Positions 8,416 through 15,045 of a stretch of 64,000 bases of DNA are shown here, in pieces; the stretch's first letter is position 1; the number at the start of each line of letters is the position of its first letter. Source of the stretch: a virus. The DNA is taken from positions 181,226 through 245,225 of the IMG/VR virus record IMGVR_UViG_3300047095_000752; one strand, written 5' to 3'. The position numbers were made by a program, and so were the translations under genes. Below the pieces are notes generated by a model. It ran no database searches. It was not told the origin of the DNA and worked only from the letters and a program-made list of their open reading frames with translations.

Positions 8416-8601
8416 TCACTTCAATACCGTAGTTGTTATTTTCAATACAGGCTCACTGAATACAATAAATTCATTATTACATGCTTTACATGTGCTTTTA
8501 AATTCATCCGCTATCATTTTAATGTTATCATTTAATTTATGGTCGGTAGTACAAAATGGACATACAACCATATCAATTGCAACTTCACTAACTCTAGACA
8601 T
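8416..8601 (-). CDS. zinc-ribbon small protein
   Basis: A 61-residue protein with two CxxC pairs, CPFC (residues 14-17) and CKAC (about 38-41), separated by about 20 residues, the layout of a rubredoxin-like zinc ribbon. It probably binds one zinc and may contact nucleic acid or protein. It is co-transcribed with its neighbours. Confidence 0.7.
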   Translation of the reverse strand: MSRVSEVAIDMVVCPFCTTDHKLNDNIKMIADEFKSTCKACNNEFIVFSEPVLKITTTVLK

Positions 8602-8611
8602 TTCAGACCCT

Positions 8612-8917
8612 TTACTTTCCGGTGAAAAAATTCATTCCAAATTGAAATTGTTTGTGGTATTTTAGCTTACCACATAGTAGTAAAACACAATCCAAGTTAT
8701 GACTAACAAACGCATATACTTGAAATGAGTTTACAGTTTGACCGCAAATACCAAATGGGCTAGTACCACCAACCTGAGTCCACGCATAAAAATCTACATG
8801 ATCATCGATATAAGCATGATTATTGATGTCAGGTTCTTGCTTCTTTAGTGTGTTTAGTATATCATATTTATATGCCGCAAAGAAGTCCCAATTAATGGGG
8901 TCGTGTGGGTTACTCAT
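8612..8917 (-). CDS. hypothetical protein, first gene of the minus operon
   Basis: A 101-residue protein beginning MSNPHDPINWDFFAAYK with AAAAGGTAATC upstream as ribosome binding site. The middle is beta-rich (DFYAWTQVGGTSPFGICGQT). It heads the long minus-strand run 8917 to 145. The upstream intergenic DNA has a consensus TTGACA at 9053-9058 (minus) without a convincing -10 box. Confidence 0.62.
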   Translation of the reverse strand: MSNPHDPINWDFFAAYKYDILNTLKKQEPDINNHAYIDDHVDFYAWTQVGGTSPFGICGQTVNSFQVYAFVSHNLDCVLLLCGKLKYHKQFQFGMNFFTGK

Positions 8918-9110
8918 TTTTGATTACCTTTTGTTTTATTGATTGTATATAAACATTTATGATAAACTTTATTCACAGTTGACGTATTAATATACACCAT
9001 AAAATTAAAAACCGATCAAAATGCGGTAAACTATGCTCTAAAGTGGCAGAAAACTGTCAATTTTTTATGGTATGTAACTTGCTTAGTATATACAACGGAG
9101 AACAACAACA

Positions 9111-9917
9111 ATGTCAATTTTCAAAAAAATTATACTTAGTTTAGGTGTTACATTATGTAGTTTAAATTCATATGCAATTACAGTTGATGGAAACTGGGAC
9201 GATTGGTTTTCATATTCAGGTAACATTGGTTTTAACACATGGCGTGAAAATCTAGTAACAGTTAACAACCCCAACATTCGTTTTCAAAACGATGAAGAAG
9301 GACCCACACCCGGTGGTGGTGGTCAGTTATATGATATAGAGCAAATCTTCTATGCATTTTCAGATAATGATCCCAACGCTATAAGTGGTGGTAAACTTTA
9401 TATTGGACTTGTAACGGGATTTCCACCACAAGGTGTTCCCGCAGATGCTCTATATGCTGGTGATCTTTTCATTGACATCGGTGCTACTGGTAGTTATACA
9501 TTTGCTATTAACTTAAGTGAACGACAAGCCGACGCTTCTCGCTTCAATCAAGGTTGGATCAATGTTAACTGGGATACAATAGACACAACATTTTATCCAG
9601 CAGCAAACCCATATCGAGTTGATGAAAATGGACCCGGTGTATTCAATTATACAACTTCATTAAACCCCGTTGTAGAAACCAATCTACACGGAAAGCATTA
9701 TTTTTATGAAATTTCAATCGACCTAGACAGCATCATGGAAGAACAGTTAACAAATCCAAATGGTGGTATCGGTCTACATTGGACTATGGAGTGTGGTAAC
9801 GACGTTATCGATGTCGTGGATAACACCCCTTTAAATCCAGTGCCCGAACCTAGTACAATCGCTCTGCTAACAATGGGTTGTATTGGGGCTGCATTTCGTC
9901 GTAAATTCAGCGCATAA
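9111..9917 (+). CDS. secreted PEP-CTERM sorting-signal protein
   Basis: This 268-residue protein has a classical signal peptide (MSIFKKIILSLGVTLC, cleavage likely after NSYA at residue 22). The C-terminus has the full tripartite PEP-CTERM signal: VPEPS at residues 244-248, a hydrophobic segment (TIALLTMGCIGAA) and a basic tail (FRRKFSA). PEP-CTERM proteins are cut and anchored or exported by exosortase EpsH-type enzymes of Gram-negative bacteria that make exopolysaccharide. The mature domain is Asp/Asn/Gly-rich and beta-like (ITVDGNWDDWF) and may resemble a carbohydrate-binding fold, which is inference. It is the only plus-strand gene in the first 15 kb, with its own terminator, which is typical of a cargo (moron) gene. 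Confidence 0.9.
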   Translation: MSIFKKIILSLGVTLCSLNSYAITVDGNWDDWFSYSGNIGFNTWRENLVTVNNPNIRFQNDEEGPTPGGGGQLYDIEQIFYAFSDNDPNAISGGKLYIGLVTGFPPQGVPADALYAGDLFIDIGATGSYTFAINLSERQADASRFNQGWINVNWDTIDTTFYPAANPYRVDENGPGVFNYTTSLNPVVETNLHGKHYFYEISIDLDSIMEEQLTNPNGGIGLHWTMECGNDVIDVVDNTPLNPVPEPSTIALLTMGCIGAAFRRKFSA

Positions 9918-9932
9918 AAATAATTAATAAAA

Positions 9933-9967
9933 ACATCCCCGTATATATCTTTATACGGGGGTGTTTT
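9933..9967. terminator. bidirectional terminator between PEP-CTERM gene and 9951-10310
   Basis: A 13-bp stem (acatccccgtata / tatacgggggtgt, one G-T pair) is followed by T residues on the plus strand and by A/T-rich sequence on the minus strand. The minus-strand gene stops inside the right arm. Confidence 0.85.
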
Positions 9968-10310
9968 CGTTTATAGGGGAAGTCTCATCCGGATATAATA
10001 TATTCTCAGCTATGCAAAAATAATCTATTAAATCACCACCACACACAGAACATACCACTTTATGATAACCCTGACCATTGCCATGCATAATATGTTTATG
10101 GTTTACAGGAGCTTTACACTCAATACAATAATCCAAATGCTTACCGTCTTCTTTCCAATATTTCTTTAACTCTTCAAGTTGAGCTTGATATGGTATTAAT
10201 TGTTCAATTAAGGCGATTAGATCTCTTATCTGATGTTGAGTATGTGGTGGAGCGGAATATAAATTATTATTAATTTCATTTATTCTATTCTTGATATCAT
10301 TCACTTCCAT
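9951..10310 (-). CDS. hypothetical protein with coiled coil and zinc ribbon
   Basis: A 119-residue protein. Residues 1-55 form a helical, likely coiled-coil region (DIKNRINEINNNL ... ALIEQLIPYQAQLEELKK). Residues 62-100 carry CIEC and CSVC pairs plus His residues (NHKHIMHGNGQGYHK), a zinc ribbon. Its start overlaps the stop of 10297-10452. Function unknown. Confidence 0.7.
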   Translation of the reverse strand: MEVNDIKNRINEINNNLYSAPPHTQHQIRDLIALIEQLIPYQAQLEELKKYWKEDGKHLDYCIECKAPVNHKHIMHGNGQGYHKVVCSVCGGDLIDYFCIAENILYPDETSPINENTPV

Positions 10311-10452
10311 CGTCTATATCCTTATCTTGAATATTATCTTTTTTAATTTCAAGTTTTTCGTCAGCATCATCTACTCCCATATTAATTGCAATTCCCCATA
10401 TAATAAATCCAACAATTCCGATGACATACCATAATTCGTTTTCGTTTCCCAT
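10297..10452 (-). CDS. 51-residue single-span membrane protein
   Basis: The frame runs from ATG 10452 to TGA 10297 with AAAGGAAAT six bases upstream. The product starts MGNENELWYVIGIVGF and continues IIWGIAINMG, one membrane span at residues 8-25, followed by a highly charged acidic and Lys tail (DDADEKLEIKKD). It overlaps the next gene by 14 bp, supporting real translation. It may be a small holin-like or membrane-modulating peptide, but nothing specific identifies it. Confidence 0.65.
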   Translation of the reverse strand: MGNENELWYVIGIVGFIIWGIAINMGVDDADEKLEIKKDNIQDKDIDDGSE

Positions 10453-10462
10453 TTAATTTCCT

Positions 10463-10537
10463 TTACGACCTATCTATTATTAGACAAAATGCTATAACCC
10501 AAATCAAAACTATACAAAATAAGTAAGTTGAAGTCAT
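10463..10537 (-). CDS. 24-residue membrane micropeptide
   Basis: A tiny frame (MTSTYLFCIVLIWVIAFCLI + IDRS) whose ATG overlaps the TGA of the upstream gene 10534-10866 (ATGA). It ends just before the ribosome binding site of the next small membrane protein gene. Nearly the whole peptide is one hydrophobic span. Support is only the overlap and composition. Confidence 0.4.
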   Translation of the reverse strand: MTSTYLFCIVLIWVIAFCLIIDRS

Positions 10538-10866
10538 GGGAGTTTTGTACCGTTTATATAAATTGTATTGTTTGATCCTGTTATATGAATTTCTTGATGA
10601 AATGGTAAATTAGATTGTGAAGTTGGGATGGTGGTTGGATCTGGATTTATATTTATATCAATAGTTTGATTTGGTGGGATGGTGTAGGGTACAACAGGAG
10701 TTGTAGATTCGATTTGTATTACATCCGGTTCAGTTTCAATTTCATTGAAGGTCATGCAAACTCCGATGAACAATATTATACACCCAATTGATATACCCAA
10801 TAAAAAGTAATAATCAACAATATCCATATTCTTTATTTTTTCTTTAACTTGGTCTAAATTAAACAT
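10534..10866 (-). CDS. membrane-anchored protein with Pro/Thr-rich extracytoplasmic part
   Basis: A 110-residue protein: short charged N-terminus, one hydrophobic span at residues 18-40 (YYFLLGISIGCIILFIGVCM), then a Thr/Pro/Ile/Asn-rich region (STTPVVPYTIPPNQT) and a beta-like end (IHITGSNNTIYING). The layout resembles phage spanin or holin accessory proteins, but there is no lipobox or other signature. It is coupled to 10463-10537. Confidence 0.6.
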   Translation of the reverse strand: MFNLDQVKEKIKNMDIVDYYFLLGISIGCIILFIGVCMTFNEIETEPDVIQIESTTPVVPYTIPPNQTIDININPDPTTIPTSQSNLPFHQEIHITGSNNTIYINGTKLP

Positions 10867-10877
10867 TCAACTTCCCT

Positions 10878-11072
10878 CTACAGTTTAGTTTCACCATTTA
10901 ATGCGCGTAATCTTTTATCTACACTGTATCTAAGTTCTTTTACTTCTCGCTCTAGTCGTTCTTCTTTAGTCTCTCCATACTCGTCTCGATCCACGGCTGC
11001 ATCCGCCACTTGTTCGGCTAATACCAACCTACGCAGTAACCGATTATACTTCTTTCGACTTATCCATACCAT
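10878..11072 (-). CDS. small charged helical protein
   Basis: The start is taken at ATG 11072 with AAAGGAAAAGC upstream; a TTG one codon before is possible. The protein has 64 residues, with more than a third Arg, Lys, Glu or Asp, and is predicted helical (RKKYNRLLRRLVLAEQVADA). It overlaps the end of 11044-11364. Unknown function. Confidence 0.6.
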   Translation of the reverse strand: MVWISRKKYNRLLRRLVLAEQVADAAVDRDEYGETKEERLEREVKELRYSVDKRLRALNGETKL

Positions 11073-11364
11073 CAAGCTTTTCCTTTAAGTGGTTTAGAGT
11101 TTGACCTAAATCCTCAATATATTCTTCTAATAATTCTATTCTGTGTTCGTCTGATATTGCTTGTCGTTGATATTTTGCCATCTCTTCATAATAGTTTAGA
11201 TTTAATTCAGATGGGATATAGTAAGGTGGGTTAATTCTAGGCGCAGACACTAAACGATCATTTAAACGCTTTTGTTCTACCTGCTCAATATTCTCCAACA
11301 ACTTTATATCTTCAGCAGACAACAAATCATATATAGTTTTAGTATTTGGATCGTTATGATACAT
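11044..11364 (-). CDS. hypothetical helical protein
   Basis: The start is uncertain. ATG 11364 (MYHNDPNTK) has GAGGGACTTTC upstream and is preferred; ATG 11388 (MAVRRGTF) overlaps the stop of the HldE-like gene but lacks a ribosome binding site. The 106-residue product is helical with a coiled-coil-like C-terminus (EHRIELLEEYIEDLGQTLNH). No family. Confidence 0.6.
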   Translation of the reverse strand: MYHNDPNTKTIYDLLSAEDIKLLENIEQVEQKRLNDRLVSAPRINPPYYIPSELNLNYYEEMAKYQRQAISDEHRIELLEEYIEDLGQTLNHLKEKLDGMDKSKEV

Positions 11365-11387
11365 GAAAGTCCCTCGTCTGACTGCCA

Positions 11388-11957
11388 TTATTTTTGTTTA
11401 TTAAGACGATCTTCACAGATGCACCGAATAGATTTAGTATTAGCCTCAACTTGATTTATAAGGTGAGTTGTGCTGTATTGATTATAAAAAGGTAAAAATA
11501 AAGGCGTTATGTTATATTCCTTAAAAATATTCTTTTCATTTTGCGTCATAGATTCGTAACTGTACTGATCTGATTTAATAAAATAATCTGGACGTATCGC
11601 CTTAAGAACACCATCAATAACAGGCGCATCGAAAATAGTCACATAATCAACATAAGAAAGACTAGCTAAAAAGAAGGCGCGGTCGTCTTGATTTAGGATA
11701 GGTCTACTCTCACCTTTTAGAATCTTAACTGATATATCTGAGTTCAACGCAATAATAACAGTATCAATAAAAGATCCATCAACTTCAAAGTATTTGGCTC
11801 GGGAGATCAGATCCAAGTGACCGGGATGCGTAAGATCGAAGCAACCACCGAGCATGGCTACCTTGTGATCCGGATTTGTATTTTTAAGATTCTTTAGTAT
11901 TTCATCTGGGGATTTAACTTTTTCGATAAGAATATCATTTTTAGTTTGATTGTACAT
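11388..11957 (-). CDS. HldE/RfaE-type nucleotidyltransferase (cytidylyltransferase-like fold)
   Basis: The 189-residue protein aligns with the C-terminal ADP-transferring domain of HldE. It has GGCFDLTHPGHLDLISRAK with HPGH at residues 44-47, IALNSDISVKILKGESRPI, RAFFLASLSYVDYVTIF, PDYFIKSDQY and the late STTHLINQV. In bacteria this domain joins heptose-1-phosphate to ATP to give an ADP-heptose donor; related enzymes use other sugar or polyol phosphates. The HldE kinase domain is absent. It lies near a heptosyltransferase-like gene (12486-13433), with an HNH gene between them, so a heptose-like sugar is a reasonable but unproven substrate. Confidence 0.82.
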   Translation of the reverse strand: MYNQTKNDILIEKVKSPDEILKNLKNTNPDHKVAMLGGCFDLTHPGHLDLISRAKYFEVDGSFIDTVIIALNSDISVKILKGESRPILNQDDRAFFLASLSYVDYVTIFDAPVIDGVLKAIRPDYFIKSDQYSYESMTQNEKNIFKEYNITPLFLPFYNQYSTTHLINQVEANTKSIRCICEDRLNKQK

Positions 11958-11962
11958 TTATA

Positions 11963-12484
11963 TTATCCTTTATAGTTCCATGATTTATTGTGTACTACAT
12001 CGTATATACACGTATCCGAAACATTGTACTTAGCCGCCAATTCTCTTAGGCTGTATTCTTTATTCGAATATTGATATCGAATTTCTTCAGCCTTTTCATA
12101 ATTTAATTTCCGCTTTTTATATCCAATTTGAGGAACCATAAGTCCAGTTTCATAAGCATGATTTATATTTTCTTTTTGTGTCACCCATTCTAGATTGTCG
12201 ACGTTATTATCAGTCTTTACACCATTAATGTGATTGACTTGAGCGCCCTCGAAATAAGTATCCGATTTAAATGCTCTAATAACAAGCTGATGCACACAAT
12301 ATGTTTTTGATTTTTTATCTTTAGTTAAATCTAATTTTTTATAGCCATATGTATTTAAATTAGGTTTTAGAATTGTGCCTAGACCTTTAGATCCAGTACC
12401 GGTATGAAAACTCTTTATATTACCTAAATTACTAACTTGATATTTATTATCAAAATCTTCTATAGCTACCCAAATCTCTTCCAT
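11963..12484 (-). CDS. HNH homing endonuclease with NUMOD4 domain
   Basis: A 173-residue paralogue of 7057-7587 and 34903-35415. NUMOD4 module EEIWVAIEDFDNKYQVSNLG at residues 2-21, HNH core QVNHINGVKTDNNVDNLEW (about 83-101), C-terminal helix-turn-helix (LRELAAKYNVSDTCIYDVV). It is wedged between the HldE-like gene and the glycosyltransferase-like gene with gaps of 5 and 1 bp, consistent with homing into that operon. Confidence 0.92.
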   Translation of the reverse strand: MEEIWVAIEDFDNKYQVSNLGNIKSFHTGTGSKGLGTILKPNLNTYGYKKLDLTKDKKSKTYCVHQLVIRAFKSDTYFEGAQVNHINGVKTDNNVDNLEWVTQKENINHAYETGLMVPQIGYKKRKLNYEKAEEIRYQYSNKEYSLRELAAKYNVSDTCIYDVVHNKSWNYKG

Positions 12485-12485
12485 A

Positions 12486-13433
12486 TTATCCTTTATTCTT
12501 CAGCCATTGATAGATCTTACCGGGAATGTATGTCGCAATATCGATGTGGTCCATTGGCGTTGGAGAACTTATATAATTTGAGATCTTAAATTGACCTTGA
12601 ACACCAAAACAATTTTCAGATCCATAGACTCGGTTACATAAATGTAGCGGACCCGACAAAACACCAACACAATACTTAGATTTTTTCACAACATCCAGAA
12701 GTAAATCGGGGTGCATAGGTTTATTACGGATTGAATACTTCTCATCGATAAAAGATGGTAGCGGAACTTTACTAAACACGATATTCGACGAACTGTTGAT
12801 ATGCACATCAAACGGCTGATATCCAGCATCTACGATTTCTTTCCAAATTGCGGCTTGAATATTTTCATTTGGGATCTTGATCGATTTGTCCGTATGCCCG
12901 GCGAAGTGATAAACAACTTGCTTGGAATCTTTGTTATCGAGATCGAAATTAAATGTATGAGTCTTTAATTTTACATTATCCCAACCAATTTCAACAAAAG
13001 CACACATTTCATTTTTAGATCTGTTTATGATTTGATCTGGTTTGGTTGATGGGTGTCTAAAATCGCAGTACCGGATATTGGCTATAATTTTATACTTCTT
13101 AGAAAGTTCTTTCATATTGTAACGGAAGAATACATTATCAACTCCCTGTACAATACTAGATCCGTACGGGATAACAAATTCTTTATTAAGGTCTGAAATT
13201 TTAATAATATCAGGGTGTAAATTTGTATAGTCGAGAGATGGGTGGTGACCAATGTTGAAAGTCCATTTTGGATATGCTTCTTTTAAAGTTACATATAGAT
13301 CCAGAAATTCAACAATGTCACCAATGCCGTGGTCAAAGATCAACAGGACTTTACCCGGACTGTATGTATCTAAGTAATGAACTAATTTATTTTTTGAGTT
13401 TGCAATTAAATTTTCTAATTGAATCGATTTCAT
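12486..13433 (-). CDS. heptosyltransferase-like (GT9-type) glycosyltransferase
   Basis: The 315-residue protein has a GT-B-like layout. The N-terminal domain has VLLIFDHGIGDIVEFLDLY (the G-x-GD loop of GT9 enzymes) and the C-terminal domain has VVYHFAGHTDKS, KIPNENIQAAIWKEIVDAGY, DEKYSIRNKPMHPDLL and SKYCVGVLSGPLHLCNRVYG, the donor-binding S/G-P-x-H region. ADP-heptose:LPS heptosyltransferases share this pattern. The acceptor could be host glycan, virion protein or modified DNA. A sigma70-like promoter lies directly upstream and an HNH gene separates it from the HldE-like gene. Confidence 0.7.
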   Translation of the reverse strand: MKSIQLENLIANSKNKLVHYLDTYSPGKVLLIFDHGIGDIVEFLDLYVTLKEAYPKWTFNIGHHPSLDYTNLHPDIIKISDLNKEFVIPYGSSIVQGVDNVFFRYNMKELSKKYKIIANIRYCDFRHPSTKPDQIINRSKNEMCAFVEIGWDNVKLKTHTFNFDLDNKDSKQVVYHFAGHTDKSIKIPNENIQAAIWKEIVDAGYQPFDVHINSSSNIVFSKVPLPSFIDEKYSIRNKPMHPDLLLDVVKKSKYCVGVLSGPLHLCNRVYGSENCFGVQGQFKISNYISSPTPMDHIDIATYIPGKIYQWLKNKG

Positions 13434-13453
13434 GTTATACTCCTTGTATCTAT

Positions 13454-13483
13454 ATTATAATATAACCGACTAAATGTATACAA
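13454..13483 (-). promoter_or_regulatory. sigma70-like promoter for 12486-13433
   Basis: On the minus strand TTGTAT, an 18-bp spacer and a perfect TATAAT lie 21 bp upstream of the ATG. Confidence 0.7.
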
Positions 13484-13484
13484 G

Positions 13485-13519
13485 AAAAAACTACCCGACT
13501 CAGATTAGAGCCGGGTAGT
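13485..13519 (-). terminator. terminator after 13529-14803
   Basis: An 8-bp stem (actacccg / cgggtagt, 14-nt loop) is followed on the minus strand by six T residues, 9 bp after the stop codon of the GC-rich gene. Confidence 0.85.
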
Positions 13520-13528
13520 ATATTTTGG

Positions 13529-14803
13529 TTATCCGAGAATCTCGCCGATGAGATCCTTGGATATTAACGAATCCATGATGGCTTCGTTAAGGTTCGACTG
13601 TACAGTCGGGTTGAGTACACCCGCCCGCTGCAGAAGCTTAGCCGCCGCCTCAATACAATGAATTCTGTCTACAAGGCTTCCGGATTCCTCACTGGACAGA
13701 ATCTGGTACACTCGGTCGGCGAGTGTATTTTCTTGTTTCGTGCGGGTGGTATGAGTCGGCGTTCTGAGAACCGGTTCTTGGGAAACCGACTCTACAACCG
13801 ACTTTGTCGTGGGCATCTCGGGAGCCGGGTGAGGAAATCCCTTTTCCTTGTTGATGATCTCGATTGCCCGTTGCACCCGCAGGGCATTGGTCTCATCATT
13901 TGGTGAGAACTTAATCTCACCACTCGTGAGACTCCTCGGGCTGATCGCAGCCACCTCTCTCATGTTGGTCAGCCACCGACCTTTACCCCGGTGAGCGATC
14001 CCCTTGTCGCAGCCACTTGTAAACGCCATGTAATTAATGGCAGCAACCGTGGCTGTCCCGATTGAACCAACCTTGATGGAATCTCCCACCTTCGCCGCCT
14101 TCAGCAATCTTACAGACTCATCCACAAGGCTGTCACAGACAACCTTGCGCTTCATACCGTGCCTCGCGGCGCGGCGTTCCTCTATCATAACCACGTTTTC
14201 TTCTCCCTTCACTTCACCCAATATCTTTGGTGTATCAGCTTCCGCTGCAACCATATCCGGTATTTCAATTTCAACCGGTTCAGCGCCAACAGCGATATCT
14301 TTAATCTCATGTCCCTCAACATCGACAAGCGAATGGGAGGGGGTTAATACCACATGGATTGGCTTCTCCACCTTTTCAAGTTCCGCAGCGGAATTACCAC
14401 TCCAGATGTCCTTGATGTACGTATTCGAAGACTCCCCACACTCCAGTTTCAATATCTTCACCGCCGCCGCCGCCCGTGAACTGTTCGTGTCCACAAACGG
14501 TGAAAACCTGATGCGGCGCTTCTCGATATTGGTTATATCGATTGCGATCAGGTCTGCCCGCGTCAGGGACTCGCCTTGACGGTGAGCTTTAATACCAACC
14601 GAGCCACCGAGGCAAAAAGCAGCCCAATTGATATTACACACCAACTGGAAGCTCTCCTTTGTCGCCATGTTGAATTTCACGGTCGACCCCGGTCCTTTAC
14701 CTCCAGATTTTAGTTCTTCAACAATCGCTATAACAGTAGCATCATCGAAGAACTTCGGTCTTGTAGGACCGATTGAAACGGTCCTCATCTTCATATCAAT
14801 CAT
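13529..14803 (-). CDS. GC-rich gene for a protein with a duplicated ~95-residue domain
   Basis: The start is set at ATG 14803 behind AAGGAG; an upstream in-frame GTG (14824) would overlap that site. The 424-residue protein contains two related domains. The first has NINWAAFCLGGSVGIKAHRQ, LTRADLIAID and RFSPFVDTNSSRAAAAVKI; the second has INYMAFTSGCDKGIAHRGKG, NMREVAAISP and KFSPNDETNALRVQRAIEI. A Val/Glu-rich linker joins them and a helical C-terminal region follows. No known family fits. Its base composition is much more GC-rich than the neighbouring genes, and the conserved TATATATA element lies 52 bp upstream. Confidence 0.75.
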   Translation of the reverse strand: MIDMKMRTVSIGPTRPKFFDDATVIAIVEELKSGGKGPGSTVKFNMATKESFQLVCNINWAAFCLGGSVGIKAHRQGESLTRADLIAIDITNIEKRRIRFSPFVDTNSSRAAAAVKILKLECGESSNTYIKDIWSGNSAAELEKVEKPIHVVLTPSHSLVDVEGHEIKDIAVGAEPVEIEIPDMVAAEADTPKILGEVKGEENVVMIEERRAARHGMKRKVVCDSLVDESVRLLKAAKVGDSIKVGSIGTATVAAINYMAFTSGCDKGIAHRGKGRWLTNMREVAAISPRSLTSGEIKFSPNDETNALRVQRAIEIINKEKGFPHPAPEMPTTKSVVESVSQEPVLRTPTHTTRTKQENTLADRVYQILSSEESGSLVDRIHCIEAAAKLLQRAGVLNPTVQSNLNEAIMDSLISKDLIGEILG

Positions 14804-14855
14804 ACCATCTTTCACTCCTTCCACGAGTTAGTTGAAAACCACAATTAAGTTTGGA

Positions 14856-14877
14856 TTCAATAATTAATATATATAGT
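14856..14877 (-). promoter_or_regulatory. TATATATA-class phage promoter-like element, site 1
   Basis: The minus strand reads ACTATATATATTAATTATTG, matching the consensus shared by ten sites in this window. It is 52 bp upstream of the start at 14803. Confidence 0.65.
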
Positions 14878-14911
14878 CTATATTTATAAGGGAAATTTTT
14901 TGTCAAATCGA

Positions 14912-14941
14912 TTGGATCTTTTAGCAAAAGAGTGGTACAAT
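14912..14941 (+). promoter_or_regulatory. sigma70-like promoter for the ribonucleotide reductase gene
   Basis: TTGGAT, 18-bp spacer, TACAAT. It leaves a leader of about 100 nt before ATG 15046 in which I see no convincing riboswitch. The rest of this intergenic region holds element site 1. Confidence 0.5.
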
Positions 14942-15045
14942 GATGGTATCTATACAAACCATATAGACGGTTGTATTGGCAAAGTTTAGAATTCAAATTT
15001 TAAGACAAATGATTATCATACAAAAAACACAGGAGTTTAATTTTT

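Noticed and set aside
13658-14831. Several plus-strand open frames opposite the GC-rich gene 13529-14803
   Set aside because: They are antisense shadows caused by high GC content; they lack ribosome binding sites and their products are low-complexity Ser/Thr/Phe sequence.
14942-15045. Possible cobalamin riboswitch before the B12-dependent reductase
   Set aside because: The leader is only about 100 nt, AT-rich, and has no B12-box-like sequence or adequate stem structure.
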